From the NCBI GenBank assembly GCA_002179805.1, contig NAVB01001714.1, positions 1 to 18,452 on the forward strand: a stretch of 18,452 nt of DNA. Direction: 5' to 3'. Position numbers and translations under genes: made by a program. This stretch comes from Acanthamoeba lenticulata (lineage: Eukaryota > Discosea > Longamoebia > Acanthamoebidae). The notes below the pieces were generated by a model. The model ran no database searches. It saw nothing but the letters and a program-made list of their open reading frames with translations, and was not told the origin of the DNA. Shown one piece after another: positions 8,630 through 17,767 of this stretch. Position 1 is the first letter of the stretch. Every line of letters begins with the position of its first letter.

Positions 8630-9698
8630 ATGGAAGTTCGCGTGATACCCCAGACTGGCGAGGAGGAGAGGAAGGTGACCATCGGCCTCGTTCAGGTCAA
8701 GTGGAATCCTGAACCACAAGAACATCAGTCAACCATCCTCCGTTCAGCACACAAAGCAAAAGAACAAGGCGCTCAGCTCATCTGCCTTCAACGTATGTCC
8801 CTCTTCGCCCAATGCTTCTGATGTGTTGTGGTTTTCTCATTTTTCCCCATGACAGAGCTTACACTGCACCGCTACTTCGCCACGGAGAAGGATGACGCCA
8901 ACTTCGAAGCAGCCGAGGAGCTGCCGTTCCCCGCGAAGGATGGCTCCACGTTCGGTCCCTCCGCCAACTTCTTTTCCATAATGGCCAAAGCTCTCGAAGT
9001 GCACGTCACTGGCGCGCTGTTTGAAAAGGCCGAAGAGAACGGGAAGCTTCGCTACTTCACCACAGCTGTGGTGTTCGGACCTGGCGGGGAGCTGATCGGT
9101 CGCACACGCAAGCTGCACATTCCCACTGGACCAGGAGCGCATGAAGACTACTACATCGATTCTGGTACGTGAATTTGCATTCTCCATCACACAACTTCTG
9201 GCCAATTCCTAATCACTGTTTCATCATCTTGCAGAGAACGACAACTTCCCCGTGTACGACCTCGGCTTCCTGAAGGTCGGCCTGCCGTCTTGCTATGACC
9301 AGTGGTTCCCCGAAGTGTCGCGTATCTACGCTCTCAAGGGAGCGGAGCTCCTCGTGTATCCGACGGCCATTGGCTCCGAGCCTGAGCACCCGACTTTCGA
9401 CACGCAAGCCATCTGGAAGCACGTCATTTCGGCCCAGTCGCCCATGAATGGCATCTTCATCGCTGCCGTCAACAGGACCGGCGACGAAGGCGGCGGCGTC
9501 AAGTTCTACGGTTCAAGCTTCGTGAGCGACCCCACGGGCAAGGTCATTGCCGAAGCACCGCGAGGACAGGCCGATGTGGTGATGGCCACTCTGGACTTTG
9601 CTACCATGCAGTTCTGGCGCAAGCTTTTCCCGCTCCTCGAGGGTCGACGGCCGCATGCCTACAAGCCGCTGGTGGAAGGTCCTCACAAGAGTGCCTGA
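8630..9698 (+). CDS. Carbon-nitrogen hydrolase resembling N-carbamoylputrescine amidase, three exons
   Basis: Exons are 8630-8792, 8856-9164 and 9235-9698; introns are 63 nt (GTATGTC..GACAG) and 70 nt (GTACGTG..TGCAG). Both introns are phase 1, giving 311 residues. The nitrilase-superfamily Lys is in RKLHIPTGPG (Lys140) and the nucleophile Cys in GLPSCYDQWFPE (Cys177). The Y-D-Q-W-F-P-E and YPTAIGSEP motifs point to N-carbamoylputrescine amidases, which make putrescine from the agmatine route by hydrolysing the carbamoyl group. The Lys-to-Cys spacing of 37 is as in the plant enzyme. The catalytic Glu should be at residue 55 (family L-Q-E-L), but the intron-split codon reads C|AG, Gln. The enzyme may therefore be inactive, or the base may be wrong. 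The start ATG follows a CAA-rich leader and directly precedes the first strand (VTIGLVQVKW). No signal peptide is seen, so it is probably cytosolic. Confidence 0.85.
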
Positions 9699-10303
9699 GC
9701 GTGTTGCTCATAAGAGGCTGCGGACAGAGAGCTGTCCCGGTGTACATAAAAAAACAGTGCCCTTAATTGCGCAAAGTCAACGTGTGTGCGCCTGATCAGG
9801 TTCCAATGGTGCCTCAAAAAAGGTAAAGCCTCTTCCAAATAGCCGGAGCAAAGAAGTCGTGGGCCATGTGTCAGCCCCACTAGAGACAAGAACCATGTTG
9901 CAACCACGCTACTTTCGTTGCGCTTAATTGACAGCGGAGTTTGTGACGAAATGCCCATCTGATATACCGTTGGCGGTTCTTCGCTCTGTCGATCAGCGAA
10001 TCGGAGGGCGGGTCGTGGCTTAGCCCAACCAGCGTCAGGAACGTGACTCCGACAGCACCAATGCTAAGCGAAGTTCATGGGCATTGGTAGGCGGGGAAGG
10101 CTCGTCGGTGTTGTTTGTGTTGTGCCATCTTGCCTTTCCCCCGCAAAGAAGGAAGTGGATTAAAAACAATCAATCTTTCTCGTCACGTTGAAGGCTCGGC
10201 ATACCGCTCCAGGTGCATGACCCCTTAAAGTCGCAGCTCAACCGCGACCTTTTACCTGACCTGGTGGTTCTCCTGGGCACCACAGGACGTTACAACGACC
10301 AGG
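9699..10303. other. Intergenic region, 605 bp, no gene seen
   Basis: No long frame with splice-compatible ends is visible, and I find no tRNA-like B box or other RNA gene. The left part holds the amidase 3' end (CATAAAAAAACAG near 9745). Two small hairpins can be drawn: TTCGCT/AGCGAA at 9980-10000, and one at 10225-10254 in the presumed leader of the next gene. The rest is probably the promoter and 5' UTR of the gene starting at 10304. Confidence 0.4.
10225..10254 (+). other. Imperfect hairpin in the leader of the next gene
   Basis: The arm TTAAAGTCGC pairs with GCGACCTTTTA around a 9-nt loop, with one bulged base. It lies about 50 nt before the ATG at 10304. A stem of about ten pairs could affect translation, but such a stem can also arise by chance. 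Confidence 0.25.
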
Positions 10304-13300
10304 ATGCTGACCCGCAGCGCCAAGCGTAGCGCGGAGAAGAAGAAAAAGGTACCTTCTAACCCGAATTCGTGCAATTAATTGACAATCCTAAGAATTATGC
10401 CAAAGAAATCTAGTCATAGTTTTCTTTCATTCACCCAACGTCAGATTTATGGGTTTTGAATCTCGAGCTTGTGGTGGTGTGTTGGGGAGTTTGGTCTTCC
10501 TGTTCTCCTTGCTCGCTTTTGGCGCCCTCCCCGCCGCTGTAGCGCTTCCCGCTCTGCTGACACGTGTTTCGCGTGGGGGGGGGGGGCAGGCGAGTCGAGG
10601 CAAGCACAATGTCGTCGATGGCGAGGATGACGAAAGCGACGAGCTGGTCATTGATCGGCATTCGTCCTCTGACGACGACCATGAGGAAGAGGACGATGGA
10701 GGGGACCACGAGGGTGATGGAGTCGACATGGAAGACGCCGCCGCCCGGTCCGTGGGACGGCGGAGGTCGAGCCGCGGCAGCGGGGACAAGCCTCGCCACC
10801 AGAAGCGGCGAGGCAGCGCCGACAGCACCGGCGGACGCCTGCAGCGGACGACCGCCCAACAGCCCGCACGCAAGCGCAGGCGAAGGAGCGTCGATGACGA
10901 CGAGGACTACCACGAGGTAAAGGCGGTCCAGAGGTCGAGCGACGAGGATTCTTCGTCGTTGGACGACGCCGATGATGCCAACGAGCGTTCCCGTGGGTTC
11001 AGCGAAGAGGAAACACGGCAGCGGCACAGCAGCGGCAGGAAGCGCGCTTCAGTCGAGCCGCGCATCACGCGGAGCCGCGCCTCGCGAATTGCCGCCCGAG
11101 AGAGCGACGGGGAAGATGTGGGCCGACACAGCAAGCGAGGGCGGTCTAACGACAGCGATAGCAACAGCAGCGGCGACGATGACGACGATGACGAACAGCG
11201 ACACACAGACGCCCAACTGGGCGCGGCGCCGCAGGGCAAGGGGCACCGAGAGGGAGCAGAGGCTCTCTTCAATCTCGCTCTCCTGGCCTCGCGTGCGTCT
11301 GCACCCTACTCTCTTTGAAACTCCGAGCTACACCTCCCGTGGCTCTGCTGCCCAAACTCACACTTTCTCACTGGCTCTCTCCTCCGTGTCTGGGACTACG
11401 ACTACAGACGACACCAAGAAACCAGCCGTCAAGGCCGAGCCCGTTTCGCCCGCTGAGTCTCGGCGACCGACCTCGTTGGCCGCAGCTGCAACGACACAAC
11501 CTGTCCTCTCCTCCGCCGTGTCGTCCTTCACGCCCGTGAAAAAGAAGGAGAAGAAGAAGAAGAAGATGACCTCTCCCTCGAGCGGTACTGTGGTTCCCGC
11601 CGCCGAGGTCTTGCGTCGTTAGCTCTCACACAGGCCACCAAAAGCAGGAGCGTCATCAACACCACTTAACCACGCCAGCAGTCAACTCCCGTCCACCTTT
11701 TCAGCGATTGGCGGGAACAATACTCCAGTCGACAAGAATAGCCTTATCCCGGTAACGATGTCGACCCCTCCGTCCGTTTTGTCCCTGTCTGGGCTCAAGG
11801 CGCTAACGGGGTGGTGACTGGCTACTTGCGTACATCAGCGGCCCCGCATGTACAAGCGATGCGCAACACACGTAGCCACAGCGTACTACATTTTCTACCA
11901 GCAGCGCCAGGAAATGCTCATGGTTCGTCATTCCTTCCTGGCTCCGGACGGTTGCTGGGGACATCGTGCATGTGTGTGTGTGTGTGTGTCATAGAAATGT
12001 GTCCTGGAACGTCGAATTGCTTACTCTCGCGGACGCTTGTGCATACAATGCACTATGCACAGGCTCTGCAGTCGGATCCCAATGCGCAACAGCTCGTGTC
12101 GTTTTCCCTGGACCCGACGTATGGAGCCCGAATGCTGCGCGAGAAGAACAACGCCAAAGCCGAGGAGGGGCTGAAGAAGGTCCCTTGCCGTCTGCTCTGT
12201 TTCTCTGCGGCGCTCGCTCTGCGCCGGTGAACTAGTTTGGCCTCACCCTCGACCCCGACCCCCGTGTGTACGCAGGTGTCGAAGACTCAGGACGCGACCG
12301 GTCAGCGAGCGATGGGCTCGACGGCATCCGTCCCATCTTCGTCCCGAGGCGCGCCCACGCCGTCTTCCTCGTCAGCGTCCACTGGCGGTGGTGGCGAGAC
12401 GCCCGGCATGACGTCATCTTCACCGCCGTCCTCCACGGGCATGAGCCAGGCCGCGCAAGCGCAGGCTTCCGTCCTGCCCACACTCAACATGCCGCCGGCG
12501 CTGCAGGCGCAGCTGGCTCAGCAGATCCAGGCCCTGCTCTACCTCCAGCAGCCCGGCGGCCAGCCCGGCCTCCCGCTTCCGCCCCAGTCGAACCCGTTCG
12601 CGGGCGGCGTGCTCGGCGAGCTTCCTCAGCAGCAGCAGCAGCAGCCTCGTGGGGCGGCCCAGCTGACGCCTCAACAGATGGCGGTGGCCTTCCTCCCGCC
12701 GGGGCCGAGCAGCGGTGGCTCACAGCAGCAGCAGCAACAACAACAGCAACAGCAGCATATGCAACAGCAGCGCGTGCTGCCCGCGCCGCTCACCCCGCAG
12801 CAAGCGGCCCAGCTGGTCGCGATGGGCTTTGCCAGCCCAGCGGCGCCACCGACCAACACCGCGGTGAGCAATGGCGCCACCGCGCCCAGGCCTCACCTCA
12901 TGACCTCAGCCGCGCAGCCAACGCCGATCAAGCCCGCCCCGACCGCAATCTCTGCCAAACTGGCCAGCGGCCCGGTGTCTCACCAGAGCTCGTCCAAGAA
13001 GCCTGCCTCTGGTGCCTCGTCCGCGCAGACGACGTCGTCGTCGTCGTCGCCAGCCAAGCTCCAGCCTCTCCTGGCGACGAACCAGCCGCCCATGATGGGG
13101 TGGTCTCCTTCTGGCAACGCCAAGCCACCGGCGCCGGCTGGTCCGCAGCTGCAGGCCAAAGCTCCGTCGACGGCGCCCGGCGCGCCCACGCTGCAGCAGC
13201 AGCAACAGCAACAACAGCTCTTGCAGCAGCAGCAGCAGCAGGCACTCCTCAACCAGTACTTTGCGCAGCTGGCCCCGTTGGCGTCCTCCGGCGTCCAGCT

Positions 13301-14333
13301 GTCGCCGCAGCAGCAGGCGCTCCTCGTCCAGCAACTCTACGCGCAGCAGCTCAGCCAGCAGTTTAACGCGCTGGCGCAGATGCAGGCCCAGCAGCAGCAG
13401 CAGCAGCAGCAAGCAGCTTCATCAGGCCCCAGCAGCAAGAAGTCCTCGACGACCACCAGCTCATCGTCATCATCATCATCATCGGGCTCTTCATCATCGT
13501 CGTCGACAGGTCGAGGCAAGTCTTCTGGCTCGAGCGCCCACTCGCCCTCGGGCGAGAGACGGGCTCATATGAGCCACCAGAGCCGACAGAGCTCGGTGGC
13601 CACCGAAGGCAAGCTGGAGGCCCATAACGGCAACGGCGGCCCCGTGCCTATTGCCCCGTCGTCTTCGTCGTCGCGCAAGCTTGAAAGCAGGCAGCAGAGC
13701 AAGGAGAATCTCGCCAAGGTGTCCCCCGCGTACTCGTTGGTGCCTTCGCTCTCGTCCGGCGTGCTGCCGCCACCAACGCAGCCGCAGCAACAACAGCAGC
13801 AGCAGCAGTTCCGGTCGCTGGCGCCGCTCGTCAAATCGGCTGCTGGCCTCTCGGGGAGCTCGACGGCAGCGCTGCCGTCGCTGTCGTCGTCCATGGCCTC
13901 CCTGGCCTCCTCGACCTCGACCTCGGCGGGCCCCACGTCGCTGTTCGCCAACGGCGGCGCCCTGCCGCCTCCGTTCTCCAACACACGCAATCTGCCGCCA
14001 CTGCCGCCGGCGGGGCCGAGCGGCCGGCGCCTGCCGTCCATCGCCCCGGCTCCTTCCTCCCCGACTCTCTCCCTGCCGCCGCTGCGCGTAAAAGACTCGG
14101 CAACTTCCTCCTCTTCTTCCTCTTCATCATCATCGTCTACTTCTTCGTCTCTTCCTTTTGCCCCGTTTGCGCTACCGTCCTTCTCCGCCACCACTCCCGG
14201 CCCGCTGCCGTCGCCACCCCATCGCGGCTCCGGCGGGGGAGGCATCAAGCTGCCGTCGATTCAGTCGCTGGCACCCCGCGGGACGTCTTCGCCACCACCT
14301 CCCGTCGACGGCAAGAGCTCCCTCTCTGCGTGA
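10304..14333 (+). CDS. Large disordered nuclear-type protein with poly-Gln and an unrecognised core, seven exons
   Basis: Exons are 10304-10348, 10590-11292, 11408-11584, 11705-11751, 11839-11922, 12063-12179 and 12276-14333. Phases agree throughout, giving 1076 residues. The N-terminus is MLTRSAKRSAEKKKK. Residues 16-250 are alternating Asp/Glu/Ser and Arg/Lys blocks with nuclear-localisation-type clusters (ARKRRRRS). Exons 4-6 encode the only ordered-looking part: GNNTPVDKNSLIP, MYKRCATHVATAYYIFYQQR, ALQSDPNAQQL and LDPTYGARMLREKNNAKAEE. Exon 7 is Gln/Ser/Pro/Ala-rich with several poly-Gln runs, like transcriptional co-regulators, and ends SPPPPVDGKSSLSA. I recognise no family; a chromatin or transcription role is inferred from composition. 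Intron 1 is long (241 nt) and its acceptor follows twelve G. An alternative start at 10449 would give a hydrophobic leader. Two genes split near 11622 cannot be excluded, but the short exons 4-6 fit one gene better. Confidence 0.6.
11971..11989 (+). repeat. (TG)n microsatellite in an intron
   Basis: Nine TG units plus one base lie inside the 140-nt intron 11923-12062 of the disordered-protein gene. Confidence 0.85.
12627..13808 (+). repeat. Coding CAG/CAA tracts (poly-Gln) and TCA/TCG tract (poly-Ser)
   Basis: Mixed CAG/CAA runs lie at 12627-12644, 12724-12777, 13194-13241, 13389-13412 and 13785-13808. A TCA/TCG serine run lies at 13459-13506. All stay in the frame of exon 7. The mixture of CAG and CAA suggests tracts kept at protein level instead of recent slippage alone. 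Out-of-frame readings give artefactual Ala- or Ser-rich frames. Confidence 0.85.
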
Positions 14334-14557
14334 GCGCGTGCCATGAACAATAACAAAAAGAAAAGCAAAATAACTTATTTATTGACGACGAAGCGCCTTT
14401 TTGGTTTTCTTCAGCACCTTGGAACGTCGAGCTTCTTTATACCAAAGAAGAGGGGTGACCAGGCAACGTTCAGGGCCAGCTGCGTGCCGTAGAGCCAAAG
14501 GCACCGCCTGGTCTTCACGGGTGCCCATGGACACGTCCACAGCCCCGTTTGGATGGA
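14334..14557. terminator. Convergent 3' region
   Basis: This 224-bp gap lies between the stops of converging genes. The A-rich stretch after 14339, and TTATTTATTG at 14373-14382 (AATAAATAA on the minus strand), fit polyadenylation signals for both transcripts. A 60-codon minus-strand frame (14379-14561) overlaps the upstream stop codon as ATGA. I do not call it a gene. Confidence 0.4.
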
Positions 14558-16013
14558 TCATCGGTCATGTCGCGCGCGTTTGCGCTCTTGTCGATCCTCA
14601 CTCCGATCACGATGATCGCCCGTGCCCCGACTTCGGTCTTCTCGCTCCTCCCTCTCGCCTCGATCTCGCCTGCGTGGGCCACTATCCGTGACGTGCTCAC
14701 TCCGGTCGCGTCTGCTGCTTCGTCGCTGTGCCTCTTCCTCCTCGTCGTAACCAGCCCCGCTGGCCCTGCTGCTTCGGCCTCGCTCGTCGCGCCATCCCTC
14801 GTCCCTGTGACGCTGGTGATGGCGATAGTCCTCGTCGCGTTGGTCACGCTGGTGATCGCGGCGCTGAGACTCACCAGCAACACTGCTCCTGTCCTGCGTT
14901 GACGCGTGGGCCGAAGCTGACTGTTGATGGTGGTGGTGGTGGTGCTGCTGCTGGGCAAGTCTGGCGACGCGTCCCAGTCCATCGGGTGAGGATTTGCGCA
15001 ACTGACTGCCCGGGGCAGGCACAAGAGAACCGGGGGATGGGGAGGCACGCGTACTGCGCGAGACGGAGAGGCTGGCGCCACGGCCGGTCCCGCCCACCGA
15101 AGCGGAGCTGGCCAGACTCTTTCTTTCCGCCCAAACCGCCGCCTGAGTTCCGGACAAGACCATAAAAATGGTCAGACCCCGAAGCCGCGCTGCCGGGTTG
15201 GACGTGCACTGGGCCAAGAGGACATGGGGAGAGAGGAAGAGGGAAGGAGCACCGAGGCGGCGCGGTGCCCAGCCGGGCATCGAACGCTCGCGTTCCATCT
15301 CCACGAGGATGGCGGCCTGGTCGATCTCGCGGTTGTGCATGTCCTGCGCGTGTGTGGCCTGGGCGCTCAGATCGTCGCCTCCTCATCTCACGCGCCAAAG
15401 AAGAGCCGAAGGTTCAACGTACGCGCCAGGCCGCGTGGGCGTCCCTCTCGTGTTCGTATTCGATGAAGGCGTAGCCCCGCGACTTGCCCGTCACTGGTCC
15501 ATCACGCAGCGCCAAAGGCCAACCAAGTGTCAGAAGCGCGACACAGCACCGGTGGTGATGGCCTTGTTGATGATGATGATGACGGTGATGGTAACGATGA
15601 TGGTGGTGGCAATTGGCAATACCGCTGTCGCGCACCAGGCGCAGACTCCGGAGGGCCCCCACGCGCTCAAACACTCTGCGCAGCGTCTCTTCATCGGTTA
15701 CAAAGTTGAGACGGCCCACGAACAGCGTGCGTCGCGCCGAGCCCTTGATATGTGGGTCCTGCAGTGGGTCATCTGCAGGAGTTGTTGGTTTTGCAAGCAG
15801 CACCCGAGTACTGAAGCACGTACATTTGGCACTCAGGGCTCGCAAGATGGCGCGGTCATGTGGTTCTTGGTCAGTGCCATCGATGGAGCCCGCCTTTATG
15901 GGCTCATACGGCTCATCTCGTGCTGCGACCTTGCCTTGTCGGTTGTGCATCAATTTAGGCAGGAGTTTCCACCCGTTGCATTTCTTTTTGGGATTTCCTC
16001 CCGTGAAATTCAT
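14558..16013 (-). CDS. SNRNP35: U11/U12 snRNP 35 kDa protein (minor spliceosome), six exons
   Basis: Exons are 15824-16013, 15623-15772, 15423-15493, 15253-15343, 15055-15142 and 14558-15005; phases agree and give 345 residues. The call rests on two signatures of the human U11/U12-35K protein. The first is [20 protein letters not shown] (residues 36-55). The second is [20 protein letters not shown] followed by RDRPW (about 165-189). Between them is an RRM with RNP2 TLFVGRL (79-85) and RNP1 RGYAFIEY (119-126). The tail is a Gln/His run and then Arg/Asp/Glu/Ser-rich repeats ending ERKRARHDR, about 100 residues longer than human. The protein is the U1-70K counterpart in the U11 snRNP and helps recognise U12-type 5' splice sites in the nucleus. 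The start is MNFTGG; an upstream in-frame ATG would overlap the divergent neighbour. The first intron (51 nt) keeps the frame. Confidence 0.92.
15773..15823 (-). other. 51-nt frame-preserving intron of SNRNP35
   Basis: It begins GTACGTG and ends CTCCTGCAG and has no in-frame stop. Its removal creates a TAT codon and the sequence RALSAKYDPLQD, which parallels the conserved R-A-x-x-A-R/K-Y of the family. If retained, it would insert 17 residues just before the RRM. Confidence 0.7.
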
Positions 16014-16081
16014 TTCCACGAACTGAGTTCGTACAAGGAGGGGCGGCTCGCCTTTTGATTCATCGCCCGCGAGAAGTAGAG
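16014..16081. promoter_or_regulatory. 68-bp divergent promoter with 15-nt perfect dyad
   Basis: Only 68 bp separate the start codons of SNRNP35 (-) and the FHA gene (+). ACGAACT and AGTTCGT flank one G at 16018-16032, giving an exact dyad 4 bp from the SNRNP35 ATG. A GC box (GGGGCGG, 16041-16047) lies in the middle. Transcription starts must therefore be very close to, or inside, the coding regions. Confidence 0.45.
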
Positions 16082-17732
16082 ATGGAAGCACAAGCGCGGC
16101 TTGTGTTATGGGACGGTCGGCAGCTGGAGCTGGCTGTGGGCGAAATGGTACTTGGTCGCGGCGTCGTGCAACTGGGCATCACGGACAAGCGCTGCAGCCG
16201 CCGGCAAGCCGTCCTCACTTTCCTGCCACCGGCCACCCCAGACGACGCCCCGTTCGCCCTCGTCGCTGTACGCCACCGCCCCACCCTCGTCTCCATATAT
16301 TTGTATTAATAATAATAATAATAAAAAGAATAATACTTCAATTCAATTTTGGACAGCACGGCCCGAACACGACCTACCTGAAGAGGAAGGGCGCCGAGGA
16401 GCGGGAGGCACTGGTGCGGGGTGAGCTCTACTTCCTCCATGATGGCGACATCATCCGCCTGCCACCTGACTACCAGCCCATGGCCGTCCGCCTCCACCCT
16501 GGCGATGCAGCAGCAACAACCACCACCACGACCGCGACTGCGACCACGAACAGCTCTCCCGCTCCTGGCCCGAGCGCACGCGCACAGGCAGAGGCCAGGG
16601 ATGAGGAGGAGCCCACCAGCACGCGGGGCCGCGCGGCGCTGGAAGCGGTGCAGGACAGCCAACAATGGGCACCAGACAACATGGCCATGCATGGCCAGGC
16701 CGGGCACCGCTCTCGAGAGCGATGGCAGGCTCGATCGGACGTAGAAAGAGAGGGCGAGGCTGTAGAAAACGAACGGGAGGCCAAGCCATCGGCGGCGGCG
16801 GCCGTGGAGCCGACCCCGGGCGCGCGGGTGGGCCTGATGAGCCTGTTGCCCGATTATAAGCCGCTGTCGCCGTGGTGGCAGGCCGACGCCCGGCAAAGCG
16901 ACAAGCCCCAGCCACCGGCGACCGCCCCGGCGCCGCTCGTGGAGGCTGGCTCAGGGGCGCTCTCCCCGGGCGCGGCGGCCTCTTCGGAGCCGCCAGAGGC
17001 CAGCGCGACGCGCGGGTGGATCCGGCGCAAGCGCAAGAGCGAGGACGTCAAGGCGGCTGGTGAGGATGTTGCGACCTCCACAGAGGCCCCGCTCGATGCC
17101 ACGCCCAGCGCGGGCGCGGACAAGGACGACGCCGGCGAGCCGGAGGACGCAGTCAGCCTGTCGCGGAGGAAGAGGAGGCGGAGCGAGGCCAACGCACGCG
17201 ACGGAAGCGACGACATGGACTTGGAGCGCGCCCCTGTCCCGCCCCTGCCGTCGGCGGCCGAGACCGCACAAACGGCTTCCGCGGCCGACGACGATGAGGA
17301 GGCCCGGCCAATGCTGGTCGAGGCCGAGAGCAAAGCCGTTCCCGAGGAGGAGAACGAGAAGGAGGAGAGCCACGAGGAGGAGGAGGAGAGCCTGGCCGCG
17401 TTGCGCGCCATGTTCGGCAGCGATGTGACGGAGGCTGAGCTGCGCCAGGTCTTGCGTGAGAACGGCAACGACGTCACCCAGGCCATCGACTCGCTGCTCA
17501 ACCTGATCGCCATCCGCAACGGCGAAGCCGGCAGCCAGTCGTCCCTCGCGGACCACAGCGGCGAGCCAGGCCTTCGCCCTGTGACTGGCGCTCGCGCAGG
17601 CGGGCGCGACGCCGGTCCTGGCCTCGACAACGACGGCGACGACGACGGGGAAGCGGAGGATGAGGAGCGGATCGTCGCTGAGATCAAGGGTGCGCCCCTT
17701 CCTCAGCTGCCCGGTAAGGCGCGGGCCAGCCA

Positions 17733-17767
<35 letters not shown>

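Noticed and set aside
9699..10303. Possible tRNA or other small RNA gene
   Set aside because: There is no matching A and B box pair or cloverleaf; the hairpins are short and isolated.
11585..11633. Shorter 49-nt intron alternative in the disordered-protein gene
   Set aside because: The acceptor at 11633 puts the next exon in a frame (HQKQERHQHH) that stops at about 11755 and misses the ordered core. The acceptor at 11704 has a far better pyrimidine tract and the right phase.
12266..13366. Ala-rich plus-strand frame of 366 codons
   Set aside because: It is the +1/+2 shadow of the CAG/CAA tracts in exon 7 of the disordered-protein gene, with no splice support of its own.
12627..13808. Repeat array resembling CRISPR or tandem satellite
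   Set aside because: The repeats are in-frame trinucleotide tracts of variable length coding for Gln and Ser, without spacers.
14379..14561. 60-codon minus-strand frame overlapping the SNRNP35 stop as ATGA
   Set aside because: The composition looks fairly protein-like and it ends in a basic cluster, but it lies in the 3' UTR, has no recognised homology and needs reinitiation. Ribosome profiling would decide.
15168..16058. Plus-strand open frame of 296 codons
   Set aside because: It is antisense to the exons of SNRNP35, which are fixed by strong protein conservation.
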